64,000 bases of DNA from Pseudoponticoccus marisrubri (GTDB lineage: Bacteria; Pseudomonadota; Alphaproteobacteria; Rhodobacterales; Rhodobacteraceae): assembly GCF_001482405.1 (NCBI RefSeq), contig NZ_LPXO01000015.1, forward strand, positions 1-64,000. Direction: 5' to 3'. Positions 53,849 to 64,000 of the stretch are shown in pieces (position 1 is the first letter of the stretch; every line of letters begins with the position of its first letter). Under the pieces are notes generated by a model. It did not search any database. It saw nothing but the letters and a program-made list of their open reading frames with translations, and was not told where the DNA came from. Both the position numbers and the translations under genes were made by a program.

Positions 53849-54392
53849 ACTGACGGCACAGACCCCGTGGGCGGCGCTGCTGCCCGTCACTGCCGGGGCG
53901 ACGGGGCTGAGTGCCTGGGATCCCGGCCCGATGACCGCGCTGATGCCCTATCGCGGGCGGAGGGCGGCGCTGTCCGAGGCGATGCAGGCGGCGCATGGGC
54001 TGGGTTTCCCGGACCCGGGCGAGGTGACCGCAGCGCCGCCGCTGCGCTGCCTCTGGACCGGGCGCGGCCAGGCCTTTCTGATGGGCGGCCCCGCCGATCC
54101 GGGCCTGTCGGCGCAGGCCGCGCTGGTGGACCAGAGCGATGGCTGGGTCGCGCTGCGGCTGGAGGGGGAGACCGCCCCGGAGGTGCTGGCCCGGCTGGTG
54201 CCGGTGGATTTGCGCCCGGCGGCCCTGCCCGAGGGGCGGACCCTGCGCACGCTGTGCGGGCACATGACGGTGTCGATCACGCGCGCGCCCGAGGGGCTGG
54301 AGATCCTGGCCTTCCGGTCGATGGCGGGCACGCTTGTGCATGAAATCGCCGACGCGATGCGTCTGGTTGCCGGGCGGGCGGTGCTCGGCTAG
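53841..54392 (+). CDS. soxG: Sarcosine oxidase subunit gamma
   Basis: The 183-residue product starts at GTG 53841, overlapping the soxA stop by eight bases. It is GcvT/YgfZ-like with LRCLWTGRGQAFLMGGPAD and LRTLCGHMTVSITRAPEGLE. It completes the soxBDAG set, the standard order of the heterotetrameric enzyme. The folate C1 genes (glyA, purU, folD) that often follow are absent here. Confidence 0.9.
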   Translation: MVELTAQTPWAALLPVTAGATGLSAWDPGPMTALMPYRGRRAALSEAMQAAHGLGFPDPGEVTAAPPLRCLWTGRGQAFLMGGPADPGLSAQAALVDQSDGWVALRLEGETAPEVLARLVPVDLRPAALPEGRTLRTLCGHMTVSITRAPEGLEILAFRSMAGTLVHEIADAMRLVAGRAVLG

Positions 54393-54438
54393 GTCCTGCC
54401 CCAGCCTGATATGTTCTCGGTTTGCCGGAGATTGCCCC

Positions 54439-54723
54439 ATGCGCCTGCCCGTTCTGCCCGCCCTCCTGTCGGCCTGCCTGCTGCCGTTGGCCCATCCCGC
54501 CGCCGCGCAGGCGCCGGATTGCGCCGCGCAGGCCGAGATCGTGATGCAGGCGGTCACCGCCCGCGCCGAGGGGCGGCCCAAATCCGAGGCGGTGGCGGGG
54601 CTGAGCGCGGCGTTGGATGCCGAGGCGGCGTCCATGCTGTCGGACTGGATCTGGACCCTGCCCGAGGACCAGTTGACATCGGCCGTGGGCGAGGCCTGGC
54701 AGACGCAATGCGAGGCGCTCTGA
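54439..54723 (+). CDS. Small secreted protein of unknown function
   Basis: The 94-residue product has a clear signal peptide, MRLPVLPALLSACLLPLAHP followed by AAAQA (cleavage after about residue 24). The mature part has two Cys (DCAAQAEI and TQCEAL) that could form one disulfide, and is mainly helical. No family was recognised. It stands between soxG and dnaG on the same strand. Confidence 0.65.
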   Translation: MRLPVLPALLSACLLPLAHPAAAQAPDCAAQAEIVMQAVTARAEGRPKSEAVAGLSAALDAEAASMLSDWIWTLPEDQLTSAVGEAWQTQCEAL

Positions 54724-54894
54724 GCAGGGCGCTGCCAGACGGAGCGCGCTGACGCGCGCGCTGCCTCTCTCGTCCTTGGCTTGCGGCCGCGTCCTCGGGC
54801 CGCCGGTGGCACCCGCGCGCCCGGCACGGGGATCTTCGCGGGCGTGGCGATCTTGGGACTTGGATTCGGCGGCCGGAACGCCGATATTCCGGCC

Positions 54895-56856
54895 ATGAGC
54901 CTTCCCCCCGGTTTTCTCGATGAATTGCGCACCCGCGTGACCCTGTCCGACGTGGTCGGGCGCAAGGTGCTGTGGGACAACCGCAAGTCCACGCCGGGCA
55001 AGGGCGATTACTGGGCGCCGTGCCCGTTCCACCACGAGAAGACCGCCTCCTTCCACGTCGATGACCGCAAGGGGTTCTACTATTGCTTCGGCTGCCAGGC
55101 GAAGGGGGATGCGATCTCCTTCGTGCGCGAGAGCGAGAACCTGGGCTTCATGGAGGCGATCGAGATCCTGGCCGCCGAGGCGGGCATGGAGATCCCGGCC
55201 CGCGACCCCAAGGCGCAGGAAAAGGCCGACCGGCACACGCAGCTGCGCGAGGTGCTGGAACAGGCGGTGCAGTTCTTCCGGCTGCAACTGAAGACCGCGG
55301 CGGCGGGCGAGGCGCGCGCCTATCTCACAAAGCGCGGGCTGGACGCGGCAACGCAGGAGCGCTTCGAGATCGGTTTCGCCCCGCCGGGCTGGGAAGGGCT
55401 GCGCGAGGCGTTGGCCGCCAAGGGTGTGCCACCCGAGCTGATGCTGGAGGCCGGGCTGGTCAAGGCCTCGGACAAGGGGCGGGCGCCCTATGACGTGTTC
55501 CGCAACCGCATCATGTTCCCGATCCGCGACGGGCGCGGCCGCGCCATCGCCTTCGGCGGGCGCGCGATGGACCCCAAGGACAATGCGAAATACCTGAACT
55601 CGCCCGAGACGCCGGTCTTCGACAAGTCGCGCACGCTCTACAACCTGCGCGAGGCGCGCGCGGCCAGCGGCCGGGGGCAGACGCTGATCGTGGCCGAGGG
55701 CTACATGGACGTGATCGCGCTGTCCGAGGCCGGCTTCCAGGCCGCTGTGGCGCCGCTGGGCACGGCGGTGACCGACCGCCACCTGCAGCAGCTGTGGCGG
55801 ATCGCGGATGAGCCGGTGATCGCGCTGGACGGCGATGCGGCGGGGCTACGCGCGGCTTACCGGGTGATCGACCGGGCGCTGCCGCTGCTGGAGGCGGGCA
55901 AGGGGCTGCGCTTTGCCATCATGCCCGAGGGCAAGGACCCCGACGAGCTGATCCGCGCCAAGGGCCCCGAGGCGGTGGGCGAGGTGCTGGAGGCGGCGCT
56001 GCCCATGGTGCAGCTGCTCTGGCGGCAGGAGACCGAGGGCCGCGTCTTCGACAGCCCCGAGCGCAAGGCCGCGCTGGACAAGGCGCTGCGCGCGCGCATC
56101 GCGCAGATCCAGGACCCGGGCCTGCGGCGCCATTACGGCGAGGATATCCGCGAACTGCGCTACCAGCTGTTCCGGGCCCGGCGCGCGCCGCGCCCCATGC
56201 CGCAGGGCGGCGGCTTTGCCGGGCGGCGCCCGGACTGGCGCGCGCCGCTGCCCGCGACCGAGACGACCAAGGCCTCGCTGCTGGTCTCGGCGGGCGAGGC
56301 GGTCGAGACGCGGCTTCGCGAGGCGGTCATCCTGGCGGCGATCCTGTCGGCGCCCGAGGTGGCCGAGGAATTCGAGGTCGAGCTGGACCGGATGGATTGT
56401 GCCGAGCCCGATCATGCCCGGCTGCGCGACGCGATCCTGTCGGCGATCGGCCGTGAGGAGACGATGCGCGAGGCCGCCGAGGCCGCGATCGGTGCGCAGG
56501 CGCTTGAAACATTGCTCTCGGCACGCCATGTGGCAATCGTGCCATGCGTGCGCGCCCCCGGCCAGGCGGGGTTGTCGCGGATGACGGTGGCCGAGGAACT
56601 GGCCAAGCTTCAGGCCGAGCGCGGCTGGCAGGCGGAGTTGAGCGAGGCCGAGGCCGATTTCGACACGCTGTCAGACGAGACGCTGACCTGGCGCGTGGCC
56701 GAAGCCGCACGCGAGCGCGCCCGCGCCGGGCGGCGCAAGGACGAGGACGATGCCGATTACGAGATCGGGCCGAACGGGGCCCAGATGGACCGGCAGGAAC
56801 GCAGCGCATTCGATTCGCTGCTGTCCGGGATTCGCTTCGACAAGGGGCGTGGGTGA
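54895..56856 (+). CDS. dnaG: DNA primase
   Basis: The 653-residue product has the CHC2 zinc finger (Cys-43, His-46, Cys-64, Cys-67), the RNA polymerase basic region, and a TOPRIM domain with VAEGYMDVIALSEAGF and ALDGDAAG. The C-terminal helicase-interaction region is long and charged. It makes RNA primers at the fork with DnaB. ATG 54895 is chosen for MSLPPGFLDELRTRVTLSDV, the standard start. rpoD follows 114 bases downstream. Confidence 0.97.
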   Translation: MSLPPGFLDELRTRVTLSDVVGRKVLWDNRKSTPGKGDYWAPCPFHHEKTASFHVDDRKGFYYCFGCQAKGDAISFVRESENLGFMEAIEILAAEAGMEIPARDPKAQEKADRHTQLREVLEQAVQFFRLQLKTAAAGEARAYLTKRGLDAATQERFEIGFAPPGWEGLREALAAKGVPPELMLEAGLVKASDKGRAPYDVFRNRIMFPIRDGRGRAIAFGGRAMDPKDNAKYLNSPETPVFDKSRTLYNLREARAASGRGQTLIVAEGYMDVIALSEAGFQAAVAPLGTAVTDRHLQQLWRIADEPVIALDGDAAGLRAAYRVIDRALPLLEAGKGLRFAIMPEGKDPDELIRAKGPEAVGEVLEAALPMVQLLWRQETEGRVFDSPERKAALDKALRARIAQIQDPGLRRHYGEDIRELRYQLFRARRAPRPMPQGGGFAGRRPDWRAPLPATETTKASLLVSAGEAVETRLREAVILAAILSAPEVAEEFEVELDRMDCAEPDHARLRDAILSAIGREETMREAAEAAIGAQALETLLSARHVAIVPCVRAPGQAGLSRMTVAEELAKLQAERGWQAELSEAEADFDTLSDETLTWRVAEAARERARAGRRKDEDDADYEIGPNGAQMDRQERSAFDSLLSGIRFDKGRG

Positions 56857-56970
56857 ACCGGGTTTGAGGAAACCTTGAGGAATTTGTGCTGGATGGGTGT
56901 GCGAATCGCACAGGTGCGCTATTGATTCGGACCATCGAATCGCCCGCCATCCCCCGATCAGGAGAGCCGC

Positions 56971-58971
<2,001 letters not shown>

Positions 58972-58983
58972 GGAGACAGATCC

Positions 58984-59262
58984 ATGTCCTTGCTTTCACG
59001 CCTGTTCGGCGGGGGCGGCGGCGGTGGCACACCGGCGCCCGAGCCCGTCGAATACGAGGGGTTCCGCATCTATCCCGAGCCGGTGTCGGAAGGTGGCCAG
59101 TACCGGATCGGCGCGCGGATCGAGGCCGAGATCGACGGTACGCTGAAGGAGCACCGCCTGATCCGCGCCGACATGCTGCGGGACCGCGAAGAGGCCGAGA
59201 CCGCCTCGGTCAACAAGGCCAAGCAGATGATCGACCAAATGGGCGCGCGCCTGTTCGATTGA
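58984..59262 (+). CDS. HlyU-family transcriptional regulator
   Basis: The 92-residue product starts [15 protein letters not shown] and has the HlyU domain [38 protein letters not shown] and [17 protein letters not shown]. Vibrio HlyU is an unrelated ArsR regulator; this Pfam HlyU family is common in alphaproteobacteria and its function is not settled. GGAGACAGATCC precedes the start. It is tightly behind rpoD. Confidence 0.85.
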   Translation: MSLLSRLFGGGGGGGTPAPEPVEYEGFRIYPEPVSEGGQYRIGARIEAEIDGTLKEHRLIRADMLRDREEAETASVNKAKQMIDQMGARLFD

Positions 59263-59402
59263 GGCCGGGCCTCCGGGCGCCCCGAGCGCGGCGCCTGCGC
59301 GCCGCACCGGCCCACCCTCCAGCCGCGGCCCGGCGAATCGGCCTGCAGTGATTCGGAACCCTTTTTCCTCTTGCGCGTTGTCTTGCCGAGAGGATGAGGA
59401 TC

Positions 59403-59663
59403 ATGAAAAAGCTGCTTGCCTATACCACTGCCTTCTTCTGCGCCGCTGCCGGGGCGCTGGCTGCTACCGATGCGCTGATGCCGGCGGAGCCCGAAGTGAT
59501 CGAGATCGAGGTCGCCCCCCACGAGTTGCAGGAGTGCCGGGACACGCTGGCGCAGGTGGCGCAGCGGCCGGCCGTGTCAGACAGCGGCACGCCGCTGCTT
59601 TTCGACTGGACCACCGAGGATCTGCCCGGGGTTGTCTGCGTGGCAAGCGATACGGCGGCGTGA
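59403..59663 (+). CDS. Small secreted protein of unknown function
   Basis: From ATG 59403 the product has 86 residues with a signal peptide, MKKLLAYTTAFFCAAAGALA, cleaved after about residue 20-21. Mature residues include two Cys (ECRDTLAQ and VVCVASD). It is acidic and has no recognised domain. An ATG at 59394 would add three residues. It sits alone in the gap before YjbQ. Confidence 0.55.
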   Translation: MKKLLAYTTAFFCAAAGALAATDALMPAEPEVIEIEVAPHELQECRDTLAQVAQRPAVSDSGTPLLFDWTTEDLPGVVCVASDTAA

Positions 59664-59743
59664 CGGGGCCTCGGGTCTCGTGTTTTGCCGCCCCGTCCGT
59701 CATATGATGACATGAGGGGCGGAAGAACAGGGCAGGGCGCGTC

Positions 59744-60163
59744 ATGCAAACAGAGTTCACCATCGCCACGCAGGGAGCCGGGCTTTACGAGATTACCGGT
59801 GACGTGGCGGATTGGGTGCGCGGTGACGGGCTGCTGACATTATTTGTCAGGCATACGTCCGCCTCGTTGCTGGTGCAGGAAAACGCGGATCCGGACGTGC
59901 AGGTGGATCTGGTGGCCTTCTTCCGCAGGCTCGTGCCGCCAACCACCGATCCGTCCATGTCCTACCTGACCCATACGATCGAAGGCCCGGATGACATGCC
60001 GGCCCATATCAAGGCGGCGCTGCTGCCAGTGTCGCTGTCGATCCCCGTCCGCAATGGCCGCCTTGCTCTGGGCACCTGGCAGGGCATCTACCTGTTTGAG
60101 CATCGCGATGCACCTCATCGTCGACAGGTCGCGGCCCTTCTGATGCCGGTCGCGGCTTTGTGA
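59744..60163 (+). CDS. YjbQ/UPF0047 family protein
   Basis: The 139-residue product has the UPF0047 signature with FVRHTSASLLVQENADPDVQ and SLSIPVRNGRLALGTWQGIY and LFEHRDAPHRRQV. Conserved His, Gln and Asp residues form the expected metal-associated pocket. Some members have been reported as secondary thiamine-phosphate synthases; the physiological role is not clear. Confidence 0.9.
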   Translation: MQTEFTIATQGAGLYEITGDVADWVRGDGLLTLFVRHTSASLLVQENADPDVQVDLVAFFRRLVPPTTDPSMSYLTHTIEGPDDMPAHIKAALLPVSLSIPVRNGRLALGTWQGIYLFEHRDAPHRRQVAALLMPVAAL

Positions 60164-60274
60164 ACGAGCGGCCGGGGCGCCGGGCCGGGATGGCGGTATT
60201 CCTCCATAGGCGCGCACGGTCCGGTTTGGTACGTTATGGCGGAATTTCGCTGCCACGAAAGCCAAACCCTTGCC

Positions 60275-61024
60275 ATGACACGCGTAATCTCAGCTCGGAT
60301 CATCGGGGCCTTCGCGCTCTTCTCTGCTGCGGCCGTGGGCGGTGCGGTGTTCGGCGTGCCGGAATACCTGGCGCGCCAGGCACTGGAAGCAGCCGAGAGC
60401 TGTCATGACCTGACCGAGCGTGACCGGCGCTGCCGCTTTGTCGGGGGGCCGCTCGAGATGGCCGGCGCGCCCGTCTTCATGGAGAATTTCCAGCAGGCCT
60501 TCCTGCCCACCCGCCAGCAGATCGATTTCGTCGACGCCAAGGGCGAGACCTGGACCGCGCCGCCGCGCACGCTGACCGACGGGGCCTCGATCCCGACGAT
60601 CTTCGCGCCGCTTGTGGGCGACCGGCAGAGCCGCGAATACCTGATCGCCGCCGCGCTGCACGATGCCTATTGCGGGGTCGGCAACGAAGGGCTGGACACC
60701 TACTGGGCGCGGCCCTGGCAAGAGGTGCACCGCATGTTCTACGAGGCGCTGCTGGTCAATGGCACGCCGCCGCAGAAGGCCAAGCTGATGTTCGCCGCCG
60801 TCTACCTGGGCGGGCCGCGCTGGGATGATCCCGAGCGGGATTTGGGCGATGTGAGCGAGGCCGCGCTGCTGCAGGAGATGGAATGGTGCCTGGAATGGAT
60901 CCGCACCGAGAACCCCAGCGCCGACGAGATCGAGGCGTGGATGGACGAGCGCGAAAAGGCCCTGAAGGAGGGCCGGCCCAGCGTGCCCGATTACATCGAC
61001 GCCCATGATCCGCGCGGGCTTTGA
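60275..61024 (+). CDS. DUF1353 protein with N-terminal membrane anchor
   Basis: From ATG 60275 the product has 249 residues. A signal-anchor segment occupies about 5-23 (ISARIIGAFALFSAAAVGGA). The DUF1353 core has LTDGASIPTIFAPLVG and IAAALHDAYCGVGNE with conserved Asp and His, and later VHRMFYEALLVNGTPPQKAK. The family is also found in phages as peptidoglycan-related proteins, by annotation only. An in-frame ATG at 60236 would add 13 residues. It is coupled to the M20 gene. Confidence 0.8.
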   Translation: MTRVISARIIGAFALFSAAAVGGAVFGVPEYLARQALEAAESCHDLTERDRRCRFVGGPLEMAGAPVFMENFQQAFLPTRQQIDFVDAKGETWTAPPRTLTDGASIPTIFAPLVGDRQSREYLIAAALHDAYCGVGNEGLDTYWARPWQEVHRMFYEALLVNGTPPQKAKLMFAAVYLGGPRWDDPERDLGDVSEAALLQEMEWCLEWIRTENPSADEIEAWMDEREKALKEGRPSVPDYIDAHDPRGL

Positions 61025-61026
61025 GC

Positions 61027-62598
61027 GTGGCTGACCTGCAGGCTGCCAAGGCGACGGCCGATGACCTGATCGCCGCCCGCGCCGGGGAGCTGTCCGACTG
61101 GTGTGCGCAGATCTTCGATTTTGCCGAACCGGCCTGGCGCGAATATCGCTCGGCCGACTGGTACGTGGAGCGGCTACGCGCCGAGGGGTTCGAGGTCGAG
61201 CCGGGTTCGGCCGGGATGCCCACGGCTTTCTGCGCGAACTGGTCCAACGGGGACGGGCCGCGCGTGGGCCTTTATGCCGAGTATGACGCGGTGCCGGGGA
61301 ACTGCCAGGCGCCGCTGCCGCTGGCCGCGCCGCGCCCCGGGTTGGGACCGGCGGCGGCGGGCCATACCGATCCGCATTCGGCGCTGGGGATCGGCGCGCT
61401 GGCCGGTCTGCTGGCGACCAAGGCGGCGATGCAGGCCCATGACATCCCCGGCACGCTGCAATTTACAGGCGAGCCGGCCGAGAAGGTGCGCGGCTCCAAG
61501 CCGATCCACGCGGCGGCGGGCTATTATGACGGGCTGGCGGCGATGCTGTCCTTCCACCCGTTCTACATGCTGCCGCTCTGCAACACGGTCCGCTGGGACA
61601 CGCATTGCGGGGCGGCCTACAGTTTCGTCTATCGCTTCCGCTGCACCGCGCCCGAGCGGTGGGGCGCGCAGGACGGCGCGCCCATCCCGCAAAGCCATTC
61701 CGACATCCGCGCCCCCGGCGCCAATGATGCGCTGATGATGATGTACCAGGCGGGGCGCAGCTTGCGCGACAGCATGTTACCGCATCGCGGCGGCTGGTCC
61801 GTCTCCGAGGCGATCCTTGCCACCGGGCAGGCCACGGCCGACAACCTGCCGGCGTTGCAGGCCGATCTGCAATACATGATCCGCGTGCCGGACCTGCAGA
61901 TGGCCGAGCAGATCTCGGGGCAGTTGCACCGGCTGGCGCGGCAGGTGGCCGAGATGACCGGCTGCACGGTCGAGACGATCTGGGTCTCGAAATCCCGGCC
62001 GGGCCTGGCGAACCACGCCGTGGCGCGGCTGGCCTGGGAGGCGTTGCAAGAGGTCGGCCCCCCGGTCTGGGAGGCGCCCGCGCACGAGCTGGCCCGCAAG
62101 GTTCAGGCGGCCTGCGGGCAGCCGGCCGACGAGGCGCCGCTGATCGAGGCCTGCACCCGGCTGATCGACCCAGAAGAGGCCGAGGCGATCCTGCGCCGCG
62201 ACCTGCCGCCGGCGCAGCGCAACAGCACCTCGGATGATTACACGGACATGAGCTGGCATTGCCCGACCGCCCGGATCTATATCGCGCGGCCGGCGCTGCG
62301 GGGTGGGCCCTATCCGCCCTGGGCGATGAACGCGCTGGCTGGCATGCCGGCGCTGATCGACCCGATGGTGCAGGTCGCGGGCCGCGTGCTGGCCCGCAGC
62401 GCGCTGCGGATCCTGACCGACGCCCCCGCCCGCGCCGCCGCATGGGAAGAATTCGAAGAGCGCCGCGCCGCCGCCGAAGATGTGCCGCCCCTGGCCGATT
62501 ACCCGCCGCCGATCCACCTGCCTTGGCCCGAATATGTCGAGACGCGGCGCGGGCGGGACTGGCACATCCCCTCGCCCCCTTCGGGAGACGCAAGATGA
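61027..62598 (+). CDS. M20-family amidohydrolase (aminobenzoyl-glutamate hydrolase-like)
   Basis: GTG 61027 gives 523 residues; a TTG at 61021 would overlap the previous stop. IAARAGELSDWCAQIFDFAE and GLYAEYDAVPGNC resemble the AbgB-like M20D group, as do PHSALGIGALAGL and FTGEPAEKVRGSK. The DALMMMYQAG region would form part of the lid domain. It probably cleaves an N-acyl or amide bond in a folate catabolite or similar compound; the substrate is inferred by family only. Confidence 0.82.
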   Translation: MADLQAAKATADDLIAARAGELSDWCAQIFDFAEPAWREYRSADWYVERLRAEGFEVEPGSAGMPTAFCANWSNGDGPRVGLYAEYDAVPGNCQAPLPLAAPRPGLGPAAAGHTDPHSALGIGALAGLLATKAAMQAHDIPGTLQFTGEPAEKVRGSKPIHAAAGYYDGLAAMLSFHPFYMLPLCNTVRWDTHCGAAYSFVYRFRCTAPERWGAQDGAPIPQSHSDIRAPGANDALMMMYQAGRSLRDSMLPHRGGWSVSEAILATGQATADNLPALQADLQYMIRVPDLQMAEQISGQLHRLARQVAEMTGCTVETIWVSKSRPGLANHAVARLAWEALQEVGPPVWEAPAHELARKVQAACGQPADEAPLIEACTRLIDPEEAEAILRRDLPPAQRNSTSDDYTDMSWHCPTARIYIARPALRGGPYPPWAMNALAGMPALIDPMVQVAGRVLARSALRILTDAPARAAAWEEFEERRAAAEDVPPLADYPPPIHLPWPEYVETRRGRDWHIPSPPSGDAR

Positions 62599-63095
62599 TC
62601 CGTTCGCTCGCACTTTGCCTTGTCCTGGCCCCGCCCGCGCTGGCGCAATGCCCCGCAGAGCAGGCGTTCCTGTCCTGCCAGATCGGCGCCAACGGCAAGT
62701 GGCTGGAGGTCTGCGTCGCGGGCAGCCGGGTCGATTACCGCTATGGCGATACGCTCTGGTCGCCCGAGCTGCACCTGTCGGACCATGCGGCGCAGGTCGA
62801 CTATCGCCCCTGGTCCGGCGTGGGGCGCACCATCTTCGAAGAGGTGCGCTTCATCAATGGCAGCTATGAATACCGCGTGCACGGGGCGCTGGAGCGCGCC
62901 TTGACCGCCGGCCAGACCGACCGTGCCTCGGGCGGGGTCGAGGTTTACAAGGGCGGCGCCCGCATCGCCGCGCTGGATTGCGCACCGCAGGCCACGCTGT
63001 TCGGCTGGAGCACGGCGCTGTCGGATGCGAAATGGGCCGCCGGGCTGAAATGGAACCCGGGCACCGGCACCTGGCAGCCGCGCGGCGGAAACTGA
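62595..63095 (+). CDS. Secreted protein of unknown function
   Basis: The 166-residue product starts MIRSLALCLVLAPPALAQCP, a signal peptide cleaved after ALA (about residue 17). The mature part is beta-rich with Cys pairs (CPAEQAFLSCQIG, LEVCVAG, LDCAPQ). EVCVAGSRVDYRYGDTLW is the most distinctive block. No family was recognised. Its start overlaps the M20 stop by ATGA, so both are co-translated. Confidence 0.7.
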   Translation: MIRSLALCLVLAPPALAQCPAEQAFLSCQIGANGKWLEVCVAGSRVDYRYGDTLWSPELHLSDHAAQVDYRPWSGVGRTIFEEVRFINGSYEYRVHGALERALTAGQTDRASGGVEVYKGGARIAALDCAPQATLFGWSTALSDAKWAAGLKWNPGTGTWQPRGGN

Positions 63096-63329
63096 GTCCC
63101 GCGCGCCACGGCGCGCCTCTCCCTGATCTTGCGGCGACAATTGCCCCCTACCCAAATTATGGGCGAGATCCTATAGTGGCTGTGGATAAGGTGGGGGCCA
63201 ACCCCATCTCTGCATGTGCCGCGTGCGGGCCCGGGACAGGCCTGCCCATCCGCGCATGACCCAACGATAACAGGCGGGGCGCGGGCACAGACGCTCCCCG
63301 AGGCAGAGACGAATAGGGGGGACAGGCCC

Positions 63330-63797
63330 ATGCGCTGCCCGTTTTGCGGAAACATCGACACACAGGTGAAGGATTCCCGGCCGGCCGAGGATCACGTCTC
63401 GATCCGGCGGCGACGCTTCTGCCCGGCCTGCGGCGGGCGCTTCACCACCTATGAACGGGTCCAGCTGCGCGACCTCGTGGTCATCAAGTCCAACGGGCGG
63501 CGCGAGGATTTCGACCGCGACAAGCTGGAGCGGTCGATCCGGATCGCGCTGCAAAAGCGCCCGATCGAGCCCGAGCGCATGGACCAGATGATCTCGGGCA
63601 TCGTGCGGCGGCTGGAAAGCATGGGCGAGACCGACATCCCCTCCAAGCTGATCGGCGAGATCGTGATGGAGGCGCTGGCCCGGATCGACACGGTCGCCTA
63701 TGTGCGCTTTGCCAGCGTCTACAAGAATTTCCAGGCGGCGGACGATTTCGACAAGTTCGTCAGCGAGCTGCGCCCCGAGACACCGGCGCGCAAGTGA
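63330..63797 (+). CDS. nrdR: Transcriptional repressor NrdR
   Basis: The 155-residue product has the zinc ribbon [18 protein letters not shown] with Cys-3, Cys-6, Cys-31 and Cys-34, then the ATP-cone domain ([20 protein letters not shown]) and a C-terminal [11 protein letters not shown]. It represses ribonucleotide reductase genes according to the dATP/ATP level. Its stop overlaps the ribD start (GTGA), an arrangement typical of this group. Confidence 0.97.
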   Translation: MRCPFCGNIDTQVKDSRPAEDHVSIRRRRFCPACGGRFTTYERVQLRDLVVIKSNGRREDFDRDKLERSIRIALQKRPIEPERMDQMISGIVRRLESMGETDIPSKLIGEIVMEALARIDTVAYVRFASVYKNFQAADDFDKFVSELRPETPARK

Positions 63798-64000
63798 CCG
63801 GGACGGATGCGCGCCACATGGCCCACGCGCTGCGGTTGGGCCGTCGCGGGATGGGCCAGTGCTGGCCCAACCCGGCCGTGGGCTGCGTCATCGTGCAGGG
63901 CGATCACGTGGTCGGGCGCGGCTGGACCCAACCCGGCGGACGCCCCCATGCCGAGACCGAGGCGCTGGCCATGGCAGGGTCCGCGGCGCGGGGCGCCACC
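63794..64000 (+). CDS. ribD: Riboflavin biosynthesis protein RibD, N-terminal part (window edge)
   Basis: From GTG 63794 the 69 visible residues show the deaminase domain of Rib[21 protein letters not shown] and [10 protein letters not shown] with the zinc-binding His-52 and catalytic Glu-54. The gene continues beyond the window. RibD deaminates and reduces the pyrimidine intermediate in riboflavin synthesis. Confidence 0.93.
   Translation, partial: MTGTDARHMAHALRLGRRGMGQCWPNPAVGCVIVQGDHVVGRGWTQPGGRPHAETEALAMAGSAARGAT

Noticed and set aside
56857-56970. GATTCG/CGAATC small hairpin upstream of rpoD
   Set aside because: A six-base stem in a GC-rich promoter region is expected by chance and has no other support.
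63130-63200. Possible NrdR box upstream of nrdR
   Set aside because: CTATAGTGGCTGTGGATA has weak resemblance to the consensus but lacks the required paired, spaced sites.

Overview
The window reads as chromosome from a high-GC alphaproteobacterium of the Rhodobacterales (Roseobacter/Paracoccaceae type). The evidence is the gene content and order: hemC/hemE divergent, COQ9 beside a quinone oxidoreductase, ruvC-ruvA-ruvB, dnaG-rpoD, soxB-soxD-soxA-soxG, nrdR-ribD, DUF1127, DUF2927 and HlyU-family proteins. No tRNA, rRNA, CRISPR array, prophage or origin was seen. The assignment to a genus is not attempted.

Layout. 1-2130: an IS graveyard, with an IS3-family (IS407-like) element inserted in an IS5-family element, which itself abuts an IS3-family transposase remnant; 2131-2622 holds no recognisable gene. 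2623-8099: a minus-strand run of small membrane protein, XpaC-like protein, 29-residue membrane peptide, XpaC, TelA, DUF2927 lipoprotein and SPFH-GYF protein, probably one envelope or toxic-anion stress module. 8239-16000: RNA modification (rluB, tadA, rluE, an RsmC-like methyltransferase), an astacin-like protease, hemF, a degenerate SDR, clpS and a HAD phosphatase. 15797-23775: PBP5-type carboxypeptidase with SPOR domain, flavoprotein, rpsU, COQ9, quinone reductase, DUF2189 protein, hemC and hemE. 23838-33105: transporters (two EamA, one ABC-2 exporter, YeeE/YedE, MFS, MATE), a cupin and prmA. 33204-39495: small membrane proteins, ruvCAB, trpS and a rhomboid fold without catalytic residues.

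39541-49197 is the most distinctive block. Two mirror-image clusters of Tad-type pseudopilin-like genes (VWA/TadG, TadE, TadE/F) flank a glutamate dehydrogenase gene, with a third VWA/TadG copy in the right arm. Each VWA protein ends in the same LRLIQ tail. Two of the three overlap a downstream TadE start by ATGA; the third shows an ATGA with no TadE after it. 49303-54392 is the heterotetrameric sarcosine oxidase operon. 54439-64000 contains dnaG, rpoD, HlyU-family, YjbQ, DUF1353, an M20 amidohydrolase, nrdR and the start of ribD.

Non-coding structure is also notable. Perfect palindromes occur in tandem or in pairs between genes (9084-9150, 23775-23832, 33109-33166, 33918-33950), and a direct repeat of about 77 bases lies at 37119 and 37273. 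All functional statements rest on reading motifs and gene order by eye; no database search was run.
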